From JAJBWD01 sp041670885 (lineage in GTDB: Bacteria > Bacillota > Clostridia > Clostridiales > Clostridiaceae): a DNA stretch of 16,761 nt. This document shows, one piece after another, positions 1 to 6,463 of this stretch (position 1 is its first letter; the number at the start of each line of letters is the position of its first letter). The position numbers were made by a program, and so were the translations under genes. The stretch spans positions 1 through 16,761 of the forward strand of contig JBAXYJ010000037.1 in assembly GCA_041670885.1 (NCBI GenBank). Reading direction: 5' to 3'. The notes beneath the pieces are model-generated. The model was not told the origin of the DNA and searched no databases. It saw nothing but the letters and a program-made list of their open reading frames with translations.

Positions 1-231
1 ATTTTCCTTCATATACCAGCCATCTATGGTATTATACTGAACAGTTAAGGTTGTGCTATCATTAGACACAGTTACGTTACCTACGATGATATGTTGACCT
101 GCAGTTAATGGGTAAGATATCGTATCAGAACCAGGGCCAACTATGGTATCTGCCAGGGTAGGCGTTGCGAAACCAAATACAAAAACTAAAATGGTAAATA
201 GTGATAGAATTCTTTTGAATAATTTATTCAA
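1..231 (-). CDS. Secreted protein, N-terminal part (cut by window edge)
   Basis: The 77 visible codons begin with TTG at 231-229, preceded by a strong AGGAGG site about eight bases upstream; no ATG lies in a suitable place. Residues 2-7 are basic (NKLFKR), followed by a hydrophobic stretch and a likely signal peptidase site near TLA-D, so the product should be exported. The mature part (GQHIIVGNVTVSND... YNTIDGWYMKE) is a beta-rich segment resembling a repeat found in extracellular proteins of many bacteria and archaea; I know it only as a pattern and cannot name the family. The gene sits 62 bases behind the terminator of a c-di-GMP-I riboswitch, the usual setting for surface adhesins or extracellular matrix proteins in Firmicutes. 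The rest of the protein, including any anchor, lies outside the window. Confidence 0.85.
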   Translation of the reverse strand, partial: MNKLFKRILSLFTILVFVFGFATPTLADTIVGPGSDTISYPLTAGQHIIVGNVTVSNDSTTLTVQYNTIDGWYMKEN

Positions 232-292
232 TTTTAACCCTCCTTTTTTTATTTTTTATTTTCATTTGTATATCTTTTTATGTATTAAAAAT

Positions 293-317
293 GGCTGCCA
301 TAATTAATATGGCAGCC
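293..317 (-). terminator. Intrinsic terminator of the c-di-GMP riboswitch (expression platform)
   Basis: Arms GGCTGCCATA and TATGGCAGCC form a near-perfect hairpin, followed on the minus strand by ATTTTTAATA. The 5' arm contains the TGCC that closes helix P1 of the aptamer, so hairpin and folded aptamer compete for the same bases. Confidence 0.8.
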
Positions 318-385
318 GGACGATCATAGTTATAAAACTTTAGATTCCTGACTTTGCGTCCCAGATTTTCATCTGGTTTGCCTTT
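311..385 (-). ncRNA. Cyclic di-GMP-I (GEMM-I) riboswitch aptamer
   Basis: Read on the minus strand, the RNA contains GGCAAACC, then a P2 stem CCAGAT/ATCTGG closed by a GAAA tetraloop, then GGGACGCAAAG, then TCTAA, then ATGATCG and a closing CGGCTGCC. These are the signature elements of the GEMM-I class in their normal order: GGCA pairs with TGCC as P1, and the GAAA loop docks on the receptor side of P3. The ligand is the second messenger cyclic di-GMP. The terminator immediately downstream overlaps the P1 3' strand. If ligand binding stabilises P1, the terminator cannot form, so I infer an ON switch for the secreted-protein gene; the sign is inference, while the class is well supported by the sequence. 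Confidence 0.9.
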
Positions 386-433
386 ATCAATTCTATTAAA
401 TTATTACCTAAAAATTAACAACTTAAACAAATA

Positions 434-462
434 ATCATATAATCATATTAAAATATGTGCAA
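434..462 (-). promoter_or_regulatory. Sigma-A promoter of the riboswitch transcript
   Basis: TTGCAC (462-457), 17-base spacer, TATGAT (439-434). Transcription would start near 427, some 40 bases before the aptamer and just beyond the terminator of the upstream cluster. Confidence 0.7.
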
Positions 463-511
463 AAAAATTACCAATATTTATATTATAATTATAAATTATA
501 AATATTGGTAA
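461..511 (-). terminator. AT-rich intrinsic terminator of the DUF5685-dnaJ-membrane cluster
   Basis: A perfect 15-base inverted repeat (468-482 and 497-511, outer sequence TTACCAATATTTATA) encloses a loop that is itself partly palindromic. On the minus strand it is followed directly by seven T residues. It lies just past the stop of the membrane protein gene and separates that cluster from the riboswitch promoter. Confidence 0.75.
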
Positions 512-539
512 ATCAATAATGATTATTAATTAAATTAAA

Positions 540-1040
540 TTAAATTTTAAATTTAAAATGATCTTTCATGTAAAAAATTATAAGTGTAAGACAATAATCG
601 TATATAAAGAAGACAAATTGGGCTAAAATGATTACTGAATAAAAAGGAAGATTTACATTTGCTATATTTATTAATGTGGATTTTAAAATTAACAGAATTA
701 AACCCAAGCTGATGTTAAAGAAAATCAGCTTAAGAAATATTATCAAGGCAATATTTGACAAAACTTCAATGTAATATTTAATTATACCATATATACCAAA
801 GAATAATAGGTATAAAAGGGACATTTCTCTTAATCCTATAAAAAATGATACAGCAAAAGAGGATAAAAAAACTATAAAAGTATTTTTTACCCCGGTTGTT
901 ATTATTGAAAGCGGGATAACAGCAGATACTAAAGTTAAAATAGTTAATTTACTGGTAGGGAGTATATAGGACAAATATAAAAGTATAATTGTTATTGCTG
1001 TGTAGAACCCACCATAGGCTATTTTTTTACTGTATGACAT
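540..1040 (-). CDS. Small polytopic membrane protein, ECF S-component-like appearance
   Basis: I choose ATG at 1040 (MSYSKKIAYGGFYTA): AGGAG lies about eight bases upstream and this start clears the dnaJ-like stop at 1055. A longer reading from 1085 would overlap that gene and lacks such a site. The 166-residue product is almost wholly hydrophobic, with five or six membrane helices. The opening (short basic stretch, then AxxxAxxxxL and a helix ending in LPT) resembles substrate-binding S components of energy-coupling-factor transporters or related clostridial membrane proteins. I see no specific ligand motif, and no EcfA or EcfT gene is nearby. It is the last gene of a three-gene cluster with a J-domain protein and a DUF5685 protein, 14 bases behind the former, so it is probably co-expressed. 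Function unknown. Confidence 0.8.
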   Translation of the reverse strand: MSYSKKIAYGGFYTAITIILLYLSYILPTSKLTILTLVSAVIPLSIITTGVKNTFIVFLSSFAVSFFIGLREMSLLYLLFFGIYGIIKYYIEVLSNIALIIFLKLIFFNISLGLILLILKSTLINIANVNLPFYSVIILAQFVFFIYDYCLTLIIFYMKDHFKFKI

Positions 1041-1054
1041 TTTATCATCTCCTA

Positions 1055-1636
1055 TCAGCAGGGGATTAAATCTCCTCCAAAGCATTCACATAGTGAATCA
1101 GCACACCAAAGTTTAACGCATAAATCACACATATCATTATTCCCGTAATTTCTATTGTTATAAGGCTGCCTGTATGCAGTATTTCTTCTGCTTATAGCGT
1201 TTAGTGCTTCCTTGTATTCACGATTGACAGGATCCATAGAGCAGGCAGTGGTTAAATAATTATTAGCACTGTCATACCAGCCTTTCTTAAGCTGTACCAT
1301 TCCCATTAAAAAGTTCCATTCTGCAGTTTTTGATGATATATTATTTAAAGAGTTTTCTGCATTTTTTATATTTCCATTTTGAATGTCCATCCTGATAGAA
1401 TTGTAATCACTGTATCCGTTATAATCTTCTGAGGACCTGTAAGAGCTTCCATTATTATTCATAAGAATATCATATGCTTCATTAAGCTCTACCATTTTTT
1501 CTTCAGCCAAATCCTTTAAGGGATTATTATTGTATTGGTCAGGATGATATTTTTTAGCCTGCTCCCTGTAGGCTCTTTTTATTTCTTCTTTACTTGAACC
1601 TTCTTTTACTCCAATTACCTCATATGGATTTCTCAT
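1055..1636 (-). CDS. J-domain (DnaJ-like) protein with TPR region and cysteine-rich tail
   Basis: Residues 3-60 form a J domain with the HPD signature at 31-33 (KKYHPDQ), which stimulates the ATPase of DnaK. Residues about 82-150 form alpha-helical tetratricopeptide-like repeats suited to protein binding. The Gly/Phe region and zinc fingers of true DnaJ are absent, so this is a specialised J-protein, not the housekeeping DnaJ. The last 24 residues carry six cysteines (170, 173, 178, 183, 185, 193) in the pattern CDLC...WCADSLCECFGGD...C; such a tail could bind metal or attach to the membrane. The start overlaps the DUF5685 stop by 17 bases, indicating translational coupling, and AAGGAG lies about seven bases before the ATG. 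The 193-residue length fits this clostridial type as I recall it. The client protein is unknown; the neighbours are natural candidates. Confidence 0.88.
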   Translation of the reverse strand: MRNPYEVIGVKEGSSKEEIKRAYREQAKKYHPDQYNNNPLKDLAEEKMVELNEAYDILMNNNGSSYRSSEDYNGYSDYNSIRMDIQNGNIKNAENSLNNISSKTAEWNFLMGMVQLKKGWYDSANNYLTTACSMDPVNREYKEALNAISRRNTAYRQPYNNRNYGNNDMCDLCVKLWCADSLCECFGGDLIPC

Positions 1637-2525
1637 TTTGCTCGCTCCTTTTATATACTGTATTCATTTTTTCCATAAGCCCTAACTGAAGAATGTTCTG
1701 AAGCAAATCTTCATTTTTTGTAATAGGAAGTTTATCTAAGTTTTCCAAACAGGAAGATGCACAGTTAGTTAATATAAAGTCAACATTATCAGCTATTTCA
1801 GGCCTGAAAGCATTAAAATTTAATTTATTAACATTGTAAGCTTTTTCTAAGGGGTTAAATTTATTTTTTTTCATATCTTCATAAAGGTCATCATAAGCGT
1901 CAATTATATATATCCATTTACCTAAATTATAACCCAGGTTAAATAAATTCTGCTTAGTTCTTTCTTTGGAAGATACCTGAATAAAATCTATATAAGATGA
2001 TAAAATAAAACCTGTTATTTGAGAAAATGGATCTGACAGCTCATCTATACTTAAATTATTATTATTCTTCTCTAAATTATATAAATCTGTCAGGCGTTTT
2101 TCAATATATTCAGCTACATATGAAAAACTTTTATTTCCTTTATTAATATAAAAACCTATAAGATTTGAATAAAAGTAGGATTTTATTGATTTGTTATCCT
2201 GCTTATCATCCTTTAATTTATAATAAGCTAAAATTACATTACAAAATGCTGCATATTCTATAGCATTACTATTGTGTATATATGTTCTCTTTTTATTAGG
2301 ATGAACTAAACATATTCCGGTTTTATAGGTTGTCCTGCCTAAACTTAAAGAATCCAGCAAAATCGATAAAAATGTCATGTCATAATTTAAAGTAATTCTA
2401 GGAATATTTCCATAGCTTTTTTTTATTTCTCTGCATAAGCCACAGTAATAAGATTTGAATTTTTCATAATCTTTTATCTTCAGTTCCATTTTGCATGGGG
2501 TTACGTATCCAAACATATGATGCAT
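1620..2525 (-). CDS. DUF5685 family protein
   Basis: The opening MFGYVTPCKMELKIKDYEKFKSYYCGLC is typical of DUF5685, a family of unknown function common in Clostridia and often next to a J-domain gene, as here. The 301-residue protein is mainly alpha-helical with no signal peptide or clear membrane helix. Cysteines occur at 11, 28, 31 (YCGLC), 72 (ICLVHP), 95, 255 and 259. Two acidic motifs stand out: DDKQD at 106-110 and DAYDDLYED at 209-217, the latter followed by NPL. Their spacing and form recall the metal-binding motifs of class I isoprenoid synthases; this is an inference. The ATG at 2525 lies only three bases from AAGGAG; the in-frame ATG at 2516 would begin exactly at MFGYV and is an alternative start. 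A TGATATAAT element just upstream could be an extended -10, but it would leave almost no leader. Confidence 0.85.
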   Translation of the reverse strand: MHHMFGYVTPCKMELKIKDYEKFKSYYCGLCREIKKSYGNIPRITLNYDMTFLSILLDSLSLGRTTYKTGICLVHPNKKRTYIHNSNAIEYAAFCNVILAYYKLKDDKQDNKSIKSYFYSNLIGFYINKGNKSFSYVAEYIEKRLTDLYNLEKNNNNLSIDELSDPFSQITGFILSSYIDFIQVSSKERTKQNLFNLGYNLGKWIYIIDAYDDLYEDMKKNKFNPLEKAYNVNKLNFNAFRPEIADNVDFILTNCASSCLENLDKLPITKNEDLLQNILQLGLMEKMNTVYKRSEQNEKSI

Positions 2526-2615
2526 ACACTCCTTTCGAATAATTATATCATAGTTGTATATTTAAATATATTAATTTAAGGCAGGAAACCAGCCATAAGG
2601 TAATTATGAAAGTTT

Positions 2616-2642
2616 TTGAAATCTATGGTAGAATGATATTAT
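2616..2642 (+). promoter_or_regulatory. Possible promoter of the PF06541-type gene
   Basis: TTGAAA (2616-2621), short 15-base spacer, TATTAT (2637-2642) preceded by TGA, an extended -10 form. It would give a leader of about 35 bases. The short spacer makes this tentative. Confidence 0.35.
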
Positions 2643-2683
2643 TTAAAACAGAGACTAGATTAATCTTAAAAAGGAGAAAAATC

Positions 2684-3445
2684 ATGTATTACTATTATTT
2701 CTATTCCTTTATAATATATTCCTTCATAGGATGGGTTACTGAAGTTTCTTATCATATCTATAAGCTGAAAAATTTTGCGAACAGAGGGTTCCTCTATGGA
2801 CCAATTTGCCCTATATATGGCGGAACTGCAGTGATTTTAATATTTTTCCTTACACCCTATAGTAATAATGAATTTATAACATTTTTTGGAGGAGCATTAA
2901 TCGCTTCAATTATTGAGTACGGTACAGGATATGCTATGGAAAAGATGTTCCATGCTAAATGGTGGGATTATTCTGATGAAAAATTTAATATAAAAGGATA
3001 TATATGTTTAAAGTTCTCAATACTATGGGGATTTATGTCCTTGATTTTCATAAAATATGTTAACCCAAATATCTCTAATATAACCTATTATTTAATGAAT
3101 AATATGGGAGAGGTTTTATACAATATTTTATTGGTATTATTTATTACAGATGTGGTATTAACAATAAATGGACTTATTACTTTCAGAAAATTATTTACTG
3201 AATTGCAGGAGGTTATAATAGAAAGAACTGAGGACTTAGAAAAACTTAATATTGCTTCCTTAAATAAAGAAATTAAAGATGAGATTTCAGAAAGACTTGG
3301 AATTTTGCATGAGATAAAAGAAAGGCTGCTAAACAGAATTTCTGTTAAACAAAAGCATTTTCTTAAAGCCTTCCCTCATATTTCCTCAAATAAGTTCCAG
3401 CAGGCATTAGAAGATTTAATTAGTAAAATAAACAATATAAATTAG
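2684..3445 (+). CDS. Membrane protein of the putative ABC transporter type IV family (PF06541, CmpB-like)
   Basis: ATG at 2684 (MYYYYFYSFIIYSFIGW) follows AAGGAG by about eight bases; the longer in-frame reading from 2606 would add a charged N-terminus with no comparable site. The 253-residue product has about five membrane helices. Its first 130 residues carry the family pattern: SFIGWVTEV, then NRGFLYGPICPIYGG, then IEYGTGYAMEK and WWDYSD. After the last helix (near residue 165) comes a charged, helical cytoplasmic tail of about 80 residues (ELQEVIIERTEDLEKL...), probably a coiled coil. The family is named as an ABC transporter permease in databases, but no ATPase gene is adjacent and transport is unproven. 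It is transcribed divergently from the DUF5685 cluster, and a 41-codon gene follows 64 bases downstream. Confidence 0.85.
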   Translation: MYYYYFYSFIIYSFIGWVTEVSYHIYKLKNFANRGFLYGPICPIYGGTAVILIFFLTPYSNNEFITFFGGALIASIIEYGTGYAMEKMFHAKWWDYSDEKFNIKGYICLKFSILWGFMSLIFIKYVNPNISNITYYLMNNMGEVLYNILLVLFITDVVLTINGLITFRKLFTELQEVIIERTEDLEKLNIASLNKEIKDEISERLGILHEIKERLLNRISVKQKHFLKAFPHISSNKFQQALEDLISKINNIN

Positions 3446-3509
3446 TTTTATTGGATATTTTTATACTTTTAATTCATAAAATAGAGTAAAAGATTATTTA
3501 GGTGATTAA

Positions 3510-3635
3510 ATGGAGACAAGAGTCATCATTTCACTATCAAAATTATCTACATCGATTTTTATTGCGTTTATTTCTGGACTTATATCAGGTACTGTTTTAG
3601 GAATATTAATTGGAATTAAGTTTAAAAAGAGGTAA
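3510..3635 (+). CDS. Small single-helix membrane protein, 41 residues
   Basis: An ATG at 3510 follows TTTAGGTGATTAA, a good Shine-Dalgarno sequence at normal spacing. The product starts METRVIISLSKLSTS, continues with one hydrophobic helix from about residue 16 to 36, and ends with the basic KFKKR, predicting an inside C-terminus. The helix is rich in small residues spaced for helix packing (SGLISGTVLGILIG). It lies on the same strand as the preceding membrane protein with no terminator between, so co-transcription is plausible. I recognise no family. The site, the start, and the hydrophobic-plus-basic layout support a real gene, but short AT-rich frames can arise by chance. Confidence 0.55.
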   Translation: METRVIISLSKLSTSIFIAFISGLISGTVLGILIGIKFKKR

Positions 3636-3752
3636 AATTTAATATTATATGAAAATAGCTCTTTATTTTTGTAACCAAGGAAATAAGGAAGAATTTAAAA
3701 TAATATATATGAGATATGATGGTTTCATTTGATGCATTTATGTTATAAGCTA

Positions 3753-3782
3753 TTGCATATTGTCATCTAATAATGCTAAAAT
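3753..3782 (+). promoter_or_regulatory. Promoter of cvfB
   Basis: TTGCAT (3753-3758), 18-base spacer, TAAAAT (3777-3782) with TGC directly before it, an extended -10. The predicted start near 3789 leaves a short leader of about 23 bases holding GTGAGGT before the ATG. Confidence 0.55.
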
Positions 3783-3811
3783 GTGCTTATCATAGTAAAG
3801 TGAGGTATTTT

Positions 3812-4660
3812 ATGATAGAGTTAGGTAAAATTCAGAAACTTAAGATAATAAGAGAAGCTCCTATTGGAGTATACATTAATTCAGATGAAGCAAATGGTAT
3901 AGAGGATATACTGCTTCCTAAGAAACAAATTCCTGAGGGAGCAAATATAGGAGACGAAATAGAGGTATTTGTATATAGAGACTCAAAAGACAGGTTGATT
4001 GGTACAGTAAATAGACCTAAATTAACTCTTGGAGAGTTTGCTATGCTTAAAGTAGTGCAAAAAACAAATATAGGTGCATTTTTAGACTGGGGATTGGAGA
4101 AGGATCTTTTTCTGCCCTTTAAAGAACAGACATATGATATAGAGGAAGGAAAGGAATACTTTATCGGCTTATACATAGATAAGACTAAAAGACTATGTGG
4201 AACAATGAATGTATATAAATTATTAAGTTATGATTCTCCCTACAATAAAGATGATAAGGTATCTGGAATAATTTATAGCATAAAGCCTCAGTTTGGAGCT
4301 TTTGTTGCAGTAGATAATAAGTACCAGGGACTTATTAACAACAATGAACTGTTTAAGGATTTAAACATAGGAGAAACTATTAATGCAAGAGTAATTAAGG
4401 TAAAAGAAGACGGCAAATTAGATCTTAGCATTAGAGAAAAAGCATATATTCAAATGGATAAAGACTCAGAATTAATATTAAATAAATTAAAAAGCAGGGG
4501 AGGATTTCTTCCCTTAAATGACAGTAGTACACCTGAAAAGGTAAAATCAGAGCTGAATATGAGTAAAAATGCTTTTAAAAGAGCAGTAGGAAGACTCCTG
4601 AAAGCAGAAAAAATTAAGTTCTCTAAAAATGGAATAGAAGAAATTCAAGATAAAAGATAA
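3812..4660 (+). CDS. cvfB: CvfB/YitL family S1-domain RNA-binding protein
   Basis: ATG at 3812 (MIELGKIQKLKI) is preceded by GTGAGGT; an upstream in-frame start at 3773 would place 13 extra residues over the promoter. The 282-residue product has the family layout: N-terminal S1-like folds (residues 1-67, with LLPKKQIPEGANIGDEIEVFVY, and about 70-135), a canonical S1 domain (about 147-208, SGIIYSIKPQFGAFV ... LDLSIREK), and a C-terminal winged helix (about 220-280, SELNMSKNAFKRAVGRLLK). CvfB proteins bind RNA and influence virulence factor expression in Staphylococcus aureus; in clostridia the targets are unknown. Cytoplasmic. It is monocistronic by appearance, with its own promoter and a terminator that includes its stop codon. 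Confidence 0.9.
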   Translation: MIELGKIQKLKIIREAPIGVYINSDEANGIEDILLPKKQIPEGANIGDEIEVFVYRDSKDRLIGTVNRPKLTLGEFAMLKVVQKTNIGAFLDWGLEKDLFLPFKEQTYDIEEGKEYFIGLYIDKTKRLCGTMNVYKLLSYDSPYNKDDKVSGIIYSIKPQFGAFVAVDNKYQGLINNNELFKDLNIGETINARVIKVKEDGKLDLSIREKAYIQMDKDSELILNKLKSRGGFLPLNDSSTPEKVKSELNMSKNAFKRAVGRLLKAEKIKFSKNGIEEIQDKR

Positions 4661-4678
4661 GGATTCCCTTATCTTTTA
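4651..4678. terminator. Bidirectional terminator shared by cvfB and the kamA-like gene
   Basis: Perfect 12-base arms TAAAAGATAAGG and CCTTATCTTTTA with a four-base loop ATTC. The stop codon of cvfB (4658-4660) lies in the left arm and the stop of the convergent gene (4676-4678) in the right arm, so both reading frames end inside the hairpin. T-rich sequence follows mainly on the plus side. Confidence 0.75.
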
Positions 4679-5779
4679 TTCTATAAATTCTAAATTTTCA
4701 TCCAGCCATTTCCCATTTTCCACAATATCTCTCATAAATATTTTGTTATTATCCTCTTTTAATTTAGCCTGATGGAATTTGAATACAATTTTACCATTAT
4801 ATTCACCAATTATTTCAATTTTGCCTCTTACATGGGACATTATGAATTTAAAACGTTTACTAAAACCGTTTAGGTTAAGCTTGGTTTCATCTATTATTCT
4901 TACAGCTTCAATTATTGGAAGTTGAAAGCTGGATTTTACTGATTTTACAGGTCTGCATTGAAATACATAATAAGGGTTTATCCCTGTCTTAACTAAGCCG
5001 TTTAGAAGGGAAGACAGTATCTTAGGGTCATCATTTACACCCTTTAAAAGTACAGTTTGGTTGTTAACTCTTATTCCTGACATAAGAAGAGCATCTACAG
5101 ATTTTTTTGCCTCATAAGTTATTTCATTTGGATGATTAAACTGAGTTACTACATATATCTGCTTATTTTTAGTTCCATTTTTTAAAATGCTAAGCAGCTC
5201 ATTATCTTCATATATTCTCTCTGGAAATACAACAGGAGATCTTGTCCCAAATCTTATGAAATCAAGATGTTCTATTTTCGAAAGGCCTTCAATGTATTTT
5301 TTTATTGTACTATTTGAAAGGCAAAAAGAATCTCCTCCGGACAGAAGAACATTATTTATTTCTTTATGAGACTTTATATATTCTAATGTGGAATCCAGTG
5401 TTTTGCTTATTTCCTCCTCGGAGTATCCTACCATTCTTTTTCTGAAACAGTGGCGGCAGTACATAAAGCAGGAGTTAGTAGTAATAACTAGTACTGTAGT
5501 ATTATACTTGTGCTGAAGTCCGGCAAATTTCGTATTGGAAGCCTCACCGCTGGTATCATAGTCTCCGCTGTCATCAAGCTCATATATTCCTGGAACTGAC
5601 AGCTTTTTAATTGGATCTTTAATATCAGTTTTATCAATCAGGTTTAGATAGTAGTGTGGTATGCTCATAGGATGCCTTTTTATTACATCCATTATTTTAC
5701 CTTTGTTTTCTTCTTTGATGTATCCATTTAAATCATCTGTTGTACAAATATTATTTGCCCATTCCTCTTTCCAATTCAA
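4676..5779 (-). CDS. KamA family radical SAM protein (aminomutase-like, substrate uncertain)
   Basis: Start is TTG at 5779 behind AGGAGGT. The 367 residues carry the radical SAM cluster motif C104-x3-C108-x2-C111 (CFMYCRHC, followed by FRKR), SGGD at 148-150 for SAM contact, and VLLKGVNDD at 243-251. Lysine 2,3-aminomutase uses two aspartates for the lysine side chain, in its YQCD and VVDAPGGGGK segments; here the matching segments read FQCRPV (R276) and IMSHVRGK. The PLP lysine appears kept as K320. So this is probably a PLP-dependent radical SAM aminomutase relative that acts on something other than lysine; glutamate 2,3-aminomutase also replaces these positions. No acetyltransferase (AblB) partner is adjacent, so an N-acetyl-beta-lysine pathway is not indicated. 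It has its own promoter and faces cvfB. Confidence 0.88.
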   Translation of the reverse strand: MNWKEEWANNICTTDDLNGYIKEENKGKIMDVIKRHPMSIPHYYLNLIDKTDIKDPIKKLSVPGIYELDDSGDYDTSGEASNTKFAGLQHKYNTTVLVITTNSCFMYCRHCFRKRMVGYSEEEISKTLDSTLEYIKSHKEINNVLLSGGDSFCLSNSTIKKYIEGLSKIEHLDFIRFGTRSPVVFPERIYEDNELLSILKNGTKNKQIYVVTQFNHPNEITYEAKKSVDALLMSGIRVNNQTVLLKGVNDDPKILSSLLNGLVKTGINPYYVFQCRPVKSVKSSFQLPIIEAVRIIDETKLNLNGFSKRFKFIMSHVRGKIEIIGEYNGKIVFKFHQAKLKEDNNKIFMRDIVENGKWLDENLEFIE

Positions 5780-5834
5780 TAAATTAACACCTCCTAAAAT
5801 TAAGAAAATTCAGAAAAATCGGAAGACTAGGTAT

Positions 5835-5863
5835 ATTGTATCAAAACAACAACAATCTGTCAA
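5835..5863 (-). promoter_or_regulatory. Sigma-A promoter of the kamA-like gene
   Basis: TTGACA (5863-5858, exact consensus), 17-base spacer, TACAAT (5840-5835). The start near 5828 leaves a leader of about 49 bases. Confidence 0.8.
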
Positions 5864-5889
5864 ATTAGAACAATATTATTATCATTTAT

Positions 5890-6348
5890 TTAGAAAAATG
5901 CATAATACAATAAGCTTGCCTGCAAAATAATAGGTTTAAACAGCCTGTTTTAATTCTTCGAATAAATTTTGTTGAAGTATCTTACCGGAATATCCGAGAA
6001 TATTTATAACAAACCCCTGAAAAGACTCCACTTGGATAATTATATAAAAAAACTTTTTTATAAAAATATGAATCAGGTAACAGATGAGTTAACATCTTTA
6101 AGTAAGAATATATTCATATTGGTATTGACAGAACATCTTTATAATATCTAAAATAAATTAAATCTGCTATGATAATTATGATATTAAAAAAATACAACAG
6201 CCAGTCCCTCTTTTTCTGGTTAATAATAAAAATGAAAAAATTATCATAATTGTTAAAAAACCGGTATAACATCCTGGATTGCAGATAAAAAGTGCCCCAT
6301 TATTATATATTGATTAAAAATAGAAATAATAATTCGTATTTTTTTCAT
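5890..6348 (-). pseudogene. Decayed N-terminal remnant of an LtaS-type (lipoteichoic acid synthase-like) gene
   Basis: The minus strand of this otherwise empty gap encodes protein-like pieces in three frames. An ATG at 6348 follows CAGGGGGAC at proper spacing. From 6298 to 6179 one frame reads a hydrophobic helix ending in FSFLLLTRKRG and then hits stops. From 6167 to 6120 another frame reads ADLIYFRYYKDVLSIP, a close match to the conserved segment after the second or third helix of LtaS-type phosphoglycerol transferases. From 6114 a third frame reads NIFLLKDVNSSVT and, past several stops, SDIPVRYFNKIYSKN, again like the membrane part of that family. The catalytic sulfatase-like domain is missing; sequence past 5890 is taken up by the kamA promoter. 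Frameshifts, in-frame stops and loss of the 3' part indicate an old inactivated gene. The family call is by memory of its pattern. Confidence 0.6.
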
Positions 6349-6463
6349 TAGTCCCCCTGAACTTAGAAAAATTGTTATTTATTATTTAATTTAAATTACT
6401 TGGTACATTCAATATATTTATTGCTTAATATATCAGCACCTTTAGAGTTTTTAAAATTATCTC

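Noticed and set aside
2580..2594. Imperfect inverted repeat GGCAGGAAACCAGCC between divergent genes
   Set aside because: Could be an operator, but it is short, has a mismatch, is not repeated in the window, and does not overlap a convincing promoter.
5969..6151. 60-residue plus-strand open frame starting with TTG
   Set aside because: No ribosome binding site, no recognisable composition, and it lies opposite the LtaS-like remnant whose minus-strand pieces make better sense.
6199..6218. Minus strand reads AGAGGGACTGGC, like the core of a SAM-I riboswitch
   Set aside because: The following conserved parts (ATGAAACC and CGGCAACC) are missing, and the bases are explained as the Arg-Lys-Arg-Gly segment of the LtaS-like remnant.
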